Source: Trileptium ribeirensis
Taxonomy: Eukaryota; Nematoda; Enoplea; Enoplida; Thoracostomopsidae
Reading direction: 5' to 3'
DNA: 64,000 bases
Assembly: GCA_030248225.1 (NCBI GenBank)
Contig: JASANE010007218.1
Coordinates: forward strand, 1 to 64,000
Position numbers and translations under genes: made by a program
Shown: positions 13,901 through 28,900 of the stretch, one piece after another
How the letters are laid out: each line of letters starts with the position of its first letter
How positions within the stretch are numbered: position 1 is the first letter of the stretch
The notes under the pieces: model-generated
The model's input: only the letters and a program-made list of their open reading frames with translations
Database searches by the model: none
What the model was told of the DNA's origin: nothing

Positions 13901-16900
13901 AATATCGTCCGCGACTAATGTTTGCTGTAATATTCCGATATTGAATAAGAATTTGTTAAATTTGGAATCAATTTCAGGGATGCTAAGAACGCTACAGCTG
14001 CAATATATTCACGCGGTGTTCCGCCGGTGTTGAACTATGTTAACGTTCTCTACAGCGCAGGCGATGGAATGAGATTCTTCGACGCTCTAGGACCTGTCGA
14101 AATTACGAATTCGACTATTAGTTATAATCGAGGTATATTATTCGTCATATATTCAATCAAATCAAAGCATATAGTAAGTATGTCCATATAAATTTCAGGT
14201 GTTACCGTTGAGTTGCTGGTGAATTTTTTATATAGAACGATTATCATAATAGAAATCGAGTAAAGTGTTGTGAAGCTATATTACAAAACGTTAGTTATAA
14301 CAGAGTGCAGTCATCAAATATACAGTCCCTAGTAGTTTCCATACCACCTCGGTCAAGTCCTTCCAGATTAGATTGCTGTATTTCGAGAAAACAAAAAATG
14401 TAAAAAATTATTCTGTGATAACAGGAATAAAAACCCATCCTTCCCTATGTCTCTCGAACCTGTTACAAAAATAAATAAGCACAGAGACCTCCAAGAATGT
14501 GATTCTTAACGGTTTTCGTTAATTCTACCAAATGTCAACGGCACACTCAAATGGCTACCTAATAATCACGTGCAACACATTTATCGTTTTTAATTACTCG
14601 AGAAAAAATTAGAATAATTGCATAAAACCATTTTGTGGACTTTGAGTTATCCAATTCAACTGGGGCACTTAGAGTTCGTTCACATTGTGTCCGACCCGAT
14701 TCGTTCCGATTCGATTTGCACATCACATGTACAGCATATATTACACTGGATATTCAGTGGCCACATTGCAAGCGAGCTGTGGTGATCCGATACACCATGC
14801 GCAATTTTATCAATTCCAAATCCAATAATACATTAAGGGCGTGTTTACACGCTCGAACTTTTTGATCAAAATTTGGCGGCAATTTTTAATTAAAAATTGC
14901 GATATTTCAAAATTTGAGAACAAAATTTGAGCTCAAACTTTTTCAAGTAATGAATCTTATCGGTGATTGGCTACAGGAATATCCTTGACAAGTTTGAACA
15001 GTGTTCACACATTCAAACTTACCAAAAAAGCAAAAAAGGTGCTTTCAAACTTTCAAAATTTGAGCAAAAAGTATGACCGTGTGAACACGCCTTAAGGTGC
15101 GTTCACATGTCAAACTTTTTGTTCAAAATTTGAGCTAAATATTAGGTCAAATTTGGAGCTCAAAATTTGAGCAAAAAGTTTGACGTGTGAACCCAAGTTT
15201 ACGAAAAAACAGACATACACGATACACGGTAGGCGCAGCATTTGATCGTATTGGACAGGATTCAATATGAAAGAAAATAGACTCAGATCGGAACAGAACT
15301 GTTCGGGAGCAATATGAACACGGCCTTATTTGATGTAATCATTTCCATTTCTTATAATGTAAACAAGATTGATGAGTAACTTATTTAGCTCTCTAGAATA
15401 CGTTCAATAGCTTAGCATCAAAAGGCTCCAATTTAATTCTTTGGTAGTCTGAATTAGTCATTTACTGTGCCATTTAGATACAATAAACAAATAAATGTTA
15501 GTCAACGGCAGTACGGTTTCTGTAACACAAAAGCTGATTGGTGAAACCTGAGGCAGATGAAAAGCGTAAAAATGCAACTGAAAAGAATCATTAAATCTTT
15601 GTGGGGAAACCCTTGTTTTATATGAAACCCAATCTTACCAATACGGGTTTCCAAGCAGTGAATGTAGGCATTTGGTTCTCGGCCTTAAAACGTTTGATCA
15701 TTTCAAATTGTGAGACGCCGTGAAAATATCAACAGCTAGTTCTCGGATTGAAAGTATCTTGAGCAATGAAAACAAATTTGTTATTTATGTATTGATTTAA
15801 TGGACTTTGATAATGCAGATTTATTAAAATGCAACATATTGAATTCAGTGATTTCAAGCACGGTCTTGGCTTTCACGTCGCCAATGAGTGAAAGCGATAC
15901 CATGTGTAATTAGGACTTTGGCGGGAACACTGCCGGTGTCCACAGATAATTTTATTTTCATAACGAAAGCTTCACAAAACGTTATTTTCATTAATAGTTT
16001 ATATTTTATCGTTTATTTCTTTTTATATATTTGTTTAGGACATGGAGTTGTCATCCATAATACAACTGACGGTCGCGTATTTATCAATCAGACTCGAATT
16101 CAGCATAATTTTGGCGACGGGGTTCAGTATAGTGTTCAACGTGGACTGTATTTTCAGCCCATACATGGTAAACAAGTTTTATATAAACAATTCCCGCTCA
16201 TTTAAAGTTCAATCTTTTGGCGTATCATGCCACCTTTTCTTCCTCGAATGAAAATATGTAATGACTTGTCTCCCTAAGACTAAGGCTAAGCCTAAGCTGA
16301 GCTTGGGGTCACAATTACGTAAGCTTTTGAATTTTGTCCAATGGTACTCATTTCAAGTTTTTCGTTCCACTGTTGTATATTTGACAACAAAAACTTGACA
16401 TGATCCCAGAATCATTCTAGGATTTTTTTCCATATATGTATTTACCGACCTTTAGTTATGAATTCGTTATCGTAACCATTTCAAAAAATATCGCTCACAC
16501 ACGTCCTTACTGTCTATTTACTAATTTATTTTATTTATAGACTTCACAGTATACCTATAATAACTTTTCCACAAGATAGCTAGTGGTTGGTTTATAGGCT
16601 TAACTCAAACAATAGTGCTAAGCCTTGTTTAATGAGGTAGAGTTGACGCAAATGTTTACGTATTAAGGCGCTACAAAGATGATAGTTGTATTTTCGCGAA
16701 GGTTTAACATAGGTGCCTGATTCAATTTTATAATTCAATTCAGTATGTTAAACATTTAAGGATTTTTTATGCCCACAAAATAAATTTATATAATAAATTC
16801 ATTTGTGATTTGTGATGTAATAGTTATAAATTAAATTATTGCTAACATAATAATTTCAAATTTCATTGACGTGCTTCATAGTGGTAGCCAATGTAACTTC

Positions 16901-19900
16901 AATCGGAATCAATCTTTTTATTCAACGGCTTATTTCATTTTAATGTAAAATATATTAATTTCAGTCTTTAAAATAGTGTAAAAAAATTTTCCAAGCAGAA
17001 AAAAATTAAAGTCAATTTTTGTTCCAAAAGACGTTAACATTCAATTATCAGTGCGATTGTAGAGCACAAACGGAAATATGTCTGAATGGTATCTGATTGA
17101 GAAAAAACAATGTAGTTTTAAACTACGAGTTACATTAGCTCTACTTTTAACGCATCTACTTAAGGTTCTCTATCCACATCACGGCGTGCCACATTCGGCT
17201 ACTACGAACCGTTTCGACCCGATTTTAACATGTGTAAAGATCATAGCGACACATCACGTAACTACTATCCGAAGCTGGTGGAAGCGTACCTTGAAAATGG
17301 AACTTACATAGATCCGGCAGTTTCAAGGTTTCCTTGCTTCACGGTATGACTAAATTTTAAGGCGGCTTATATTTTTTGACATTAGCACGCAGTTATAACC
17401 CCAAAGCTTACCGCTTTAGTTGATTCAAATGAACCAAACTATGCTACTATCACATGTACATAAATTCGAGATGAGACGGATATCACTATGCAGTATCAGT
17501 ACCAGAAAAATTTTCACACAATACTCTTAATAACTCATTCACATGCTGTTGCAATAACGTGGCTTATTTGTGTCGGATACCTTCTTGCGGTGGATAAAAT
17601 AACAGTGCCAGTAAGCGATGGTTCCGTAACCGAGGACACCTCTTGGGGCATATCATACTCATAAATGTTCATATGGAGGGTTGGGTTGACCCCTGAGGTC
17701 CGGAATCACCCCCTTCACCTGAGGGACTGGCTACCCCCCGACAGGACATCGGATTCCCCTGCTGGCGCCGCAGCTGCCGAAAACATAGGTACTACTTTTC
17801 GCGGCGCCGAAGGAGATTTTTCACTATGTGTTTTCGATGTGTGATGTTCTCAAACACCATATTACAGCGGTGTTATATACATTACTGTAATGCACAAATT
17901 ATATCATTTAATCAATTTTACAGTTCATTTTTGATAATGTAACTGACACACAGCAGTGACAAGTTTTAAGAAACAGGAATGCTGTGTTAATGTTGATACA
18001 TCCAGCGCAGATTTTACATAGATGTGTCTTATGCACATTTATACCAATTATGGAGCATCAAATCAGTTTGTGCGGAAAAAACGTTTACTATACATACAGT
18101 TTCGTTTTAAACTTTGAAAGGTTGATGAACTATTATTATAAAAAAATTAACTGTAAACGTTACCAGTGTCATCAAAACGAACAGAATTCTTTTTCTTTTT
18201 TCGCTCAACTATTTACTGCCGATGAATCGATTAAATGACTCGACAATCATACGTATGTATATTGAGATTGACTAATGAAATTACAAATAAAATGGATCTC
18301 TTAACAAAGTGCCATGGAAAATTGGGTATTACCAGTGTCATCAAAACAAACAGAAGTCTCTTTCTGTTTTCGCTCAACTATTTACTGCCGATGAATCGAA
18401 TTAAATGACTCGACAGTCATATGTATATATTGAGATTGACTAATGAAATTACAAATAAAATGGTTCTCTTAACAAAGTGCCATGGAAAATAGGGTATTAC
18501 CTTCGAATATAATTGAACTGGTGTGCAGGACTACTAGGCAAGATATACAATAGATGTAATTGGGACAAATAGTGATTTGCAATATTTGCTATGCGTTTGC
18601 GACTTTAAGCCATGCGTTTTTAAATAATTTTTAATATACGTTAATTCTAATTCCATATACGTGATCGGTAATGAATGCCAATTGTAGAAGTGGAATTAAT
18701 TTACGGATTGTTCGCCCAGTTCAGTACTGTTTACTGCAGCAAATGTGGAAAGCATTGTCAGTATTATGTCGTTCATCTGCGAATGTGTATGAGATATCGA
18801 ATTTGTGTCGGCGTACGTTCTTCATAAAACGTATTTTTGGACATTACCGTTTGTAGTGTGCAGTCGTGTCCTTGAGATAACCATTATTATGCCATATTAT
18901 AGTAATAATACTACTGTCTCCGATGTGCACGACTGCTTCGTATATGATAAATGTCCACACCGAATGTTAAATTGAGACAAATTATAGCATGAAAAAACAA
19001 CCACAAATATTGTTGTGATGTTTGTTATAAAGCTTATAAATTCAAAACAGGAATGGGACTAGCACACATTGTCAAGAACGCAACTGGACAGCTTGATAAT
19101 GCCCACGAATTTTCAATTTCGATTAGAACTAATAGATAATCTGCCATTGGACTCATCCTGTTGCGATTATGCAAAATATTAGAGACAATGCAATTCCTTC
19201 AGTGTTTGTATGATTTCTTATTCCGTTCCTGTCATAGTAAGCTTGTGTAGAGTCGACATTTTCTTAAAGTTGACATTAAGCAAAAACGATTTTAGTGAAG
19301 GCCTAAAGCCAAAACAGGGTAAATGTATTTCTTACCTAAATATACATATAAAATATTTAATTATATATTATGTGATAATTATAACGCAATGTATATCTAT
19401 TGTGTCGGTGTTAGCAACAAATATTGACTTTAGGTAACCGTACCATAGAAGGTATCATTTATAAAAAGATTTAGCACTTGATTCATATTGTTCAGTCGAT
19501 GCTAGTTCCAGTCCACTGTCTTAACTGATTGACATGCCGTTTTCTTATTGTCTTTACAATCTTTCAGTAAATTTGCATATATTTTGCATAGTTATCGTCA
19601 ATTTGCTACATTATTTATCACAATGTAATTTCTGGCATTTTAGACTTTGAATATACCATCAAATCTGAGATACACCTACACCGTTCAGTTTCTCGATATA
19701 TTCAATGGAAATCACGGATCACTTGGTACCAATACATCCATTTTATTTTGTGATACTGGACCAGATTGTAAAAACCCAGTTCAGCAAATTCCGATTATCA
19801 ATGGAGCCTCGGTGCCTAGCATCGTTGCACAGTAAGTGGGAATAGTAAAAGACATATCGCATTACATCAATTATAGAAATATTTTTAGTAAAGTAGCGTA

Positions 19901-22900
19901 TATAATGAAAAAACTATGCTCCAACTATGACACAAGGTAGATGTGCATGCGTAGAAAAACGCGACTGTGTAGCTTACTCGATTGAAGCTGTGTTTACGCG
20001 ATTATTGAACTCTTTTCGGCGTTGGGGATAAAGCTCTGGACGCATGCCAGACCTTGCTAAAGCTATTACTTAGGGCTGATTTACTCGCATATCAAAACAA
20101 ATAACACTGCATGCATCACCTTATATACACAACGATTTATGTAACAGCAATAACATAATCTAGATGCTACTCGCGTTCATAGATATGTATCTACGATTGT
20201 GTAGAACAATTGATTTACCTTTTTTAGTGTTTAAAACGGAAGAATTATTACTAAGTGTTAAACACACATGGTATTGTATATTTAACATTACGAACATAAT
20301 ATATATTTGTCCTTTATAAATCAAAATTTCCATATATAAATTATATTGCGTTTAAGCTAGATAGATATATATTCACGCGTTCATAGATATGTATCTACGA
20401 TTGTGTAGAACAATTGATTTACCTTTTTTAGTGTTTAAAACGGAAGAATTATTACTAAGTGTTAAACACACATGGTATTGTATATTTAACATTACGAACA
20501 TAATATATATTTGTCCTTTATAAATCAAAATTTCCATATATAAATTATATTGCGTTTAAGCTAGATAGATATATATTAAAAGAAATTCATTGTAGGCAAC
20601 TTCCACGTAACTTCAGTTTGGGTTGTTTGATTTAACAATAAACATTTCACTGTTTTTCTTTGACAAAGTCAGACAATAAGATGTCTATCAATCTGGTTAT
20701 GTCGGCAATTGCTGCTGACTCAAATATTGTAATAACTAGTAGTAGATTGAAAATTATGATTCTCTCTAAGTTGAACATAATTACGCTGAAACGAGTAATA
20801 ATACATAAAAGGTTATTTGGTGTTATATAAAGTTACTATTCTATTCTCTATAATTATATTTAGCAACAAAGGTTTTGGATTATGGATTGGTATGAAGCAT
20901 GATGATGATGCACATCGCGGTTTCGTACACTCACCCGTTCGTGTTGTAATGCGTGTTCATGCTCAAGTGAAAGGCATGTCTTTGTTGATATTTTTCTATT
21001 TTGTATTCGATTTTATGTTTGAATAATTATTATTTTTGCGAGGTGTCATAGTAATGAAAAACTCCTATCGCATTGAAACGGAATTATTGTTTGTTCTGGA
21101 TGTGATTACGTAGAATTGTTTGTACTATTTCTGTGTGTTGCAAATTGGTTTTTGCGATTCCGAAAGTGGCATTCGTTACCTCAGTCTTCTACTGTCTATC
21201 CGTCTTTTCGTGGAGAAGCCAGCGTGAAAGTTATATCAACCTTTCTATCACGGGTCTAATTAATAGATATTAATAGGTCTAGTTTTCATAAAACGGGATT
21301 AGTTGTCTATGCTTTAAACATAAATTATTGATGGTTTTATTTAGATGTCTACGTCAAAAACAATTCACGCTGAAATTAAATATTTACTTTCCCAAAACTA
21401 CAAGTGGTCGACGTTCTTTTTGTCACAACCGCCAATCTCTGGCATCGTTTTAACCATTTATCATGCTAACCATGGTCTATGCCACCTTTAGGGGCCAGAT
21501 GTTATACTGTTGAAAAAAGAACAGCTTAGTGCGATGGTTTGGGGACCCCCCCCCCCGACTTAGGCTTAGTCTAAGTGTTATATACTATACGAAACTGGCT
21601 ATTTAGTTAATTTGTAAATAACTAAAGCGTGCTAGCTTACTTTTAGCATTAAATAATTGCTTATTGTTCAATGAATAATTAGTGTAAAGCTATTATTTTC
21701 GTGCGTCTATTAGATCTCGCGGTGCTGATCACGAATCTGGTGCTTATTACTGTTCGAGGATGTTAAAACGTGTAATTATTACTTAGCTAATTTTTTGAAA
21801 AATTTGAAAGTGCGTAGAAATAGAAAAGATGCACATGGGGGTTTTCTGTGTCTCTCATCATCAATGTGACATTTCAGAATCTCGAAATCTTGGTCGTATA
21901 TGCTAATTAGTTAATTTACTAATTAATTAGCTGATTAGTTAAATTTATGAAAATCTTAAAATCACTCCAAAATTGCTGATTTTTTGCATTTGGGAGTGTT
22001 CTATGTCACTAATAACGAATATGTGACTTTTAAAGTTCTATGATTTTATCATGTGTGCTAATTAGTTATTTAATTAGCTAATTAGTTGATATTACTAATT
22101 AATTAGCTAATTTCTTGCCTTTGCCTATTGCTCCGCCCACATGTTGTAATTTATTACATTTACTACTTTTATCTGGTTTACATTTAATAAAGTTAGAATC
22201 AATTTTAAATACTTAAATTTGGTCCTTATACTGTGGTTGGCGTGGTAAAATGGTGGTGGGGGAGCAGGGGTACGTGAACACTTGAGCCCTAAAATAATTG
22301 AAATATAACAAACGAAAACCAGAATTTTGTAGTATCTTGTTGGAAGTAGATATGATATGGCCCGCCCCCATGAGGCAGCGGCTTACATTAAACATTTATG
22401 ATATGATAAGATAGCTTGTATATATAGTTTAAAATCCACACTCGCACTCAAGTTTTGTTTTAAATTCGCTTTTCGCAAACCTTAAAAGTTAATACATTTT
22501 ATTATTCCATTTATATTTCAGACCAAGTCATCTACGGGCTCAACGTGTCGAACTCTCGAATAACCGATAACCTAGGCAAAGGCATTTATGTGTATCAAAT
22601 GCGTGATCGGACAGTGATTAACAATGTCACAATATCACGAAACCAACATCTTGCAGGTGTTCATATCAACCAAGGCGTTGGCGATATTTGGATTAATAGT
22701 AGTCGAATTGCGTCGAATTTAGGCGATGGTGTTAATATATCGTTTGCCGGTGGCTCAACAGTGGTCAACGGGACTTTGTTGACAGGGAATCTCATGCGCG
22801 GTATTGCATTTCATCATAATGACACCGCCGGCGGGCCCTATATTACAATTTATCAAAATATATTAATTAAAGGACGTCGCTCGAACTCACAAGAAACACC

Positions 22901-25900
22901 GACACGGATAAACGGTAATGCATGGGGTGGCGTTCTGGTTGGAAATTTCTGCTCGAACGCAATGAATACAATAATTAAGTCGAAGAAACTTGTCGTCAAT
23001 TATGTCGAATTCAACGGGAATCATTATCATCCGGCGTTCGAGTATCACTCGTGTCAACAATATGGCGAACGATTAGATACGTATGTTGAAGTTACAGGGT
23101 GTCGTTTTACAAAATCTACTGGAATTTCGTTCCGAATTGCGCCGGCGGTTAATATCGATGCATCGATTTCTGATAATCGCTTTTTTGGAAATCATCGCTC
23201 GGCAATGCTGATCCGGAATCAGGATCATCCCCAGCTAGCAGGTTTGTCAGCTCGCGTACGGCTAACAAATAACCAATTTAAACATAACACAGTAGGACCA
23301 TTCGTAGTTAGTGTTGGTCTTAACGAAGCTGTCGAGTCAGGGACCGTTGAGCAACCAGCTGGAAGCCAGAGTTTAATTATGAACGGTCAAAACGAAATTC
23401 GTGACAACGTGGTGAGCAATCCGTATACCCATCTAAATCCACGCAACTCACCGTATGCGGCGCTTATTGTTTCCTCATCGAACGTTGTCGTTCAGCGAAA
23501 CTGTTTTGATAACCGGGACGCCCGCTATGAAATTGCTACTGATCTTGATGAACACGCAAAAATAATTGACGCTACTGAAAATTCGTGGGGCTTTGCAACG
23601 CCTGAGCAGTTTATGCCGCGTGTTTTCGACGCAACGAAACGCTATAATTTAGCTCGATTTGCGGTAGATCCGTATGCGACACTGTGCAATTCGCACAATC
23701 CACAGCTAACTGCGTTTGTACGCTATATTCCACCGTTTCGTGATGTCCGGGATCCGAGTCGACTTGGCGGTATGGTATTGGAACATGTGGATCTACGTCG
23801 TGGACGATACACGGTTTTTGACGATCTACACATTTTGCCTGGCGCTCGGCTTAGCATTGAACCAGGGACAGTGTTACAATTTGAAGACTCAATCGGAATG
23901 CTTGTTCAAGGTGAGGGTTCGCCTAACAGAACTTCATCACATCCTATTTCCGGATTTGTGTTGCATATATGATATTTCGAAATAATCTATTTTGTTTTTT
24001 AATTTCTAATACCTACCTACCATCATTGCTGCAGTAAATTTCGGTATAATTAATATAGGCAAAAATAGCATTAACTAAAATCATTAAACTTAATTTTAGC
24101 AGTAGATGGTGTCACACACCACAAATTCAGTAAACACTAGGTTTCCATGTGAATACCTTACTTCTGGCGCATTGGGTGACTGGTGAACGTTGGAATATAG
24201 GTGACATATCAAGATTTAAAGCTGGTCTCACATTGCACGTTTCCAGTGTTGTTTTTTATGAAATTATGAAGCCGTGCTTATAAACGAATGTCGTGCATTT
24301 GGAAATGGATTTGATACGGATGTAAGTTATATAATGTAGTGCAATCAGTGCATTGGAAACAATGATAGAACCGAAAATTGGTTGCGCGCCTGCTGAAACG
24401 GGCTCAATCTAGCTCGCGGTGCGGATGGTTGAAGAATTTGCTCTTCCATTTTCAGTGTTTCTTAATTATTTTATATTTAACTTTTGTGTAAAATTTAACT
24501 CAGTTCACAAAATGTTCAAACGCGCCGTACACAATATCTCACTTACATTTCGGGCTGCCGTTTGAGGGCGCGTAAGGTGCCAAACAGTGGCAGCTACGAC
24601 GGTTGACGGTATAGTTATTTGCTCAACTTCTCAAACTCGGAGAAAGCAGCTTCGGTTTCGGGACCAGACACAAAATTTGGATTCAACTGAGTAACGTCCT
24701 TTGCCCTGTTTCATTTTAATTTTCCGTTTCGATGTACAAGTTGCTGTGTGAGATGTGGTACTGACAATAGCATAAGTCGCATATTTTTGGAACTTTGGAT
24801 GTTGACCAGAGATTTATGCTTACAACATTTCATGGACTCATTCGATAGTGGTACGTAGAAATATGCATAGTTTCCAGGTATGAATGTATAAGCAATTAGC
24901 CAAATTTCTTACTTGCTATTGCTTTGTAGTTAGTTCTTGGAAGTTTTATAAACTAAAAGTGCATATACTAAAATTTCAAAAAGGCATATAATCTGCTGGC
25001 AAATTAATTTTATATTGTTGATTCTGTGACAGGTTGGAATTAAAAAATTAGCAGAATGATGTCAGGTTTCTATTAGCATTAATGTTTACTAAAATCTAGA
25101 AACTTTAGTGTGCCTTTCATATCAAAAATATTACTCAAACTAAGCTGAATTTCTAAATACAGTAAGAATATACAACTGTGGCGTCTATACCGAAATCATG
25201 CCAACGATATTCTCTTGATTTCTTGGAAATGAATAATAATAATACGTGTCGTTGAAGATCGGCAAATAATAAACCACGGAATCATTCATTGGTACATCGT
25301 GATTCTCTGTACGCAATAGTAATGAATGTCAGCATAATGTAACGGTTGACTCCGATTTGGAGTGTGCATTTGATGTAACGTAACGAAGACAGAAAGCTTT
25401 ATTGATATTAAGCTAAATTATACATTTCACAAAGCGGAATAGCATAGATATGAGACTTTAAGGCGTGCTCGTAATGGAATCAGGACAGATTTCTTTGCAA
25501 GTATACTGCTGAAAATGCAGTATTAAGATCATACAAAAGCTAGGCTTTGTTAATGCAATATAGTTTGTGATGATACAGGGAGCTGTAGTGTCGTGCAGTA
25601 TTTGTATTCATGCTTATTACAAATCACACACAATCCACTGGAAGAAGAAACGAGCGTGACTGTCTGGTAAATATGTATTCCCATATCAAGCGGTTTGACT
25701 TACGTATAGCTAACCTGCATTGTAGTCAACAACTCAACTACAATTCAAAATGTCTTTGCCAGTGCCGATTTATTGAGTTCAATCTCTTTGTAAGAACACC
25801 GTATATTTTAGAAATGTTGCTAATGATATGCTTACCAAGTGGAAAAATAAATGTTACAACTAGTGCACTCGCTTTAAACATAATTGGTTAGGTGAACTGC

Positions 25901-28900
25901 TACGAATGCAAACTGGCAACGAAAACGACGCGATAACGTTTACAAAGAAAAGTTTCAAGAATCCTCAGATCAAAAACATTCGGCTTGTTGACGATGAAGG
26001 GATTGCAGCTCCGACAGAGGGCCGGCTAGAGGTTTTGATTGACGGCAATTGGGGTAAGCACTTTTGTGGCCGGTACAGTTGGACTGTATTAATGTGTTGA
26101 GTAATTAAATATTGATGGATTTACCTATTTCATATCTATTTACCTGCATACATATTTAAATATTGCATATTGTAGTCGTATCAGGATACTCGGATATTAA
26201 TTAAATACGCGGGCCTCGAACCTGGCAAATTTATTCAGTCAAGTATGGCTTAACACCTAGCAATGGTAAGTGGAAAATTGGGATATGCCACGCAACAGTA
26301 TAGGTATTAACTTGAATTGGTTTTGCGGTCAGGCTAAATCGTTGTTCCATTGGATTTTTGTAGGCTTCTTTTTATGTTGTATTTTACCAAGTGCCACGCT
26401 CTGTTATCATAAGTCCGAAAGAATACGGTGCAGATAAGTTATATTTCAACAGTGGTATGCATTTACATGTTAAACAGCTATTCAGTGTTAAATGTAAGCT
26501 ATTTATTTTTGAGGGATCGATCACGTACTGAATTTGTGTTCTAACCGGTCTAAAAATCATCTTTTTGTTCCAATTAATTTACGTGAAAATATAACTTATT
26601 TACTAGTTTACGTAAAAACAGATTACGACGTACAAAAATTTTCTCCGAGGTGTTTTCTTTCTATGCTTAACTCAGTATCACGTTGAGCGATTCATGAGTA
26701 ATGAGCATCTAACAAAACCGGCATACCAATTTGATAACTTAATAGCTCAGGCTTGTCTTTACAGTCTCATCAATCGCAATACATACTTCCGATTTTAGGC
26801 AGCGAAATATTTCCAACAGCCATTAAGCCTTTAGTGTACTAAATTCGAGAAATATAAGCAATTTTCGTACAATACCACAGCTTTATAGAAGAAAAGAACT
26901 ATAACCAACCCATTATTTTATTTCGCCCCAATGATATAGCCCCGCGTGGTTTTACTACTTATGTCCAAGCGGAAGACTGTGCTTTGTACGGTCCAAACAA
27001 ACTTTCATTCTTTTGAATTATATTTTGTGGTTTTAAGTATACTGTCAATTTTATTACATAGATAATTAAGATCTTCAATTCTTGCTTTGCTTTTTGTTTT
27101 GCCAATTACATTTTTTCAAGTATCATTAAAGTTCAATTTTGACGGTAGTTGGGAATTCGCCGACTGGGTGATATTGCTGTAAAGAACACATTCTCAAAGT
27201 TGCTTATAGTAGATGACGAAATGCATGGCGACAGCCAAGTATATTCGCAGAATATGACTGTCACTGCTTGATGTACATATAGCACCAAATGTCGGACAAA
27301 GCCAGAGTCTTGCATGACAACTAAATTTTGTTGAACGCAAGGCTGCCTTTCAATATCCCATTGTGTAATCAGTCTTAGTGGCATATACTATAAATTTATA
27401 ATTAGTTTGTTTCAGGTACAATTTGCAACCGCAGCTGGACAGTTCAACTTGCATCGCTGGCATGTCATCAGCTTGGTATGATTGCAGATCCTGAATTCCT
27501 TGAAAACTGGTGGTTTACACCAAGGTCGCAAGGACCCCTTCCGATAGTTATTGATAACATTCGATGCGAAGAGCTGGAAACTGACATCACGCGTTGTCGT
27601 CACGACGGTCTGGGAGAAAATGTTGGTCTATCATGTCAAAATCCAGCGCACGTAGTTGGGCTACGTTGTGTTCAGCCGCGTTGGGCAGGACTGCGCTATA
27701 CCCTACTTGCAAATCCGCCGTCTGTGACCGAGCAAGAATATGTCCATGGTTTGGTTATTGAACGTGCCGGATTGCTTGATTGGGTTCGTCCGACATTTGC
27801 AGCAGCAATTCAAATTGACTGGAATTATCACACGTTTCGCAATTTGATTGTACGAGATAATTTTTGGACAGGTCTCGATATTGTTTATAACGATTTGGTT
27901 AAGAAACCACGAATTACGGAGTCACGGTTTGAGCGTAACCGACGAAATGGAATACGCGCTCGATCTTACGGATTAACGATAGAGAAGTCGCAGATATCGG
28001 ATAATCAAAATGCAGGTATATATCTTGTAATATTGTTTTCTGCACAATATTTGTTCAAATATCTCAAAACAAACGGTGGTGGTAGAACGATAAACTTGCT
28101 TGTGATGTTTGAATTTCGGGGGAATAGTTCGATGGAGAGGGTGGCCTGGCCAATTGCCGCACCCGTCTTCGGGTCTCTATATCGGTCAGTACGTCAATTG
28201 TACAACGATATACTAATGCTAAAAATTAACTTTTTCCAAAGCGTAAAAGTTGCTGCATGTCAAAATACGAAATGTGAACTTGCACACTGAATACATCATT
28301 TGACTATCTCGGTCGCAAAACATTTGACTATTCGCATTGGCGGTCGTATTTGACTATTCGCAAAAACCAACCTATGCCTATTTTGTATTGAGGCACGGCT
28401 CTAGTAGAAGCGCCAAAATTGTATTTTTAATGTTTGAATGTGTCCTAACACATTCAGATATTTAGCTCAAAACCTGAACAGAATCTGAATGTTTCTTTAA
28501 ATTTTATTTACATTTACAACGTCTTTAACATGATTATCAGTGTTGATGCTCATAAGGGCTTATATTAAATAGTCGGGACCCAAAACGATATAAATTATTT
28601 CTTTTATTTTGTTGAAAATATGTCGCCAGGTGTAATTTTTGGCGAAGATTCGAATCTATTATTCGTTAAACGCTAGCACTACCCATTTTCGTGTTATGCT
28701 CGCTCCTACATATTTGCTCACGCCGCGTGTATCACTGGTATAAATATCAAATTTATGAACTTAACATTTTCAGGATTGTTTAGTATTATTGTATGAAAAA
28801 GGTTTGAGTGCATATGGCACGAAAACGACAGGAACTAGGCTAAAACAGATTACAGCTTTGGAATCCCCGCCCGAAACTGCACCTGGTCACCTATTTTCGT

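Larger units (their letters stand above)
14672..15330. mobile_element. Outer TIR element carrying nested TTAA-type elements
   Basis: The left end (gttcacattgtgtccgaccc) and the right end (gggagcaatatgaac, complement gttcatattgctccc) form imperfect inverted repeats. The inner parts, cgttccgattcgat and atcggaac, also pair. A related end pair occurs at 43367-44176. The TTAA-bounded elements at 14833-15199 lie inside it. Exact outer boundaries are uncertain. Confidence 0.5.

Noticed and set aside
26160..26240. B-box ggttcgaggcc on the - strand with an upstream A-box-like stretch
   Set aside because: The B-box is good but no acceptor stem or anticodon arm is convincing. Likely SINE-derived or chance. 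A similar weak pattern occurs at 28640-28700.
28016..28290. Continuation of the exon 12 open frame
   Set aside because: It follows a good GTATAT donor, and the residues after it do not resemble the family. The splice to exon 13 restores the family sequence.
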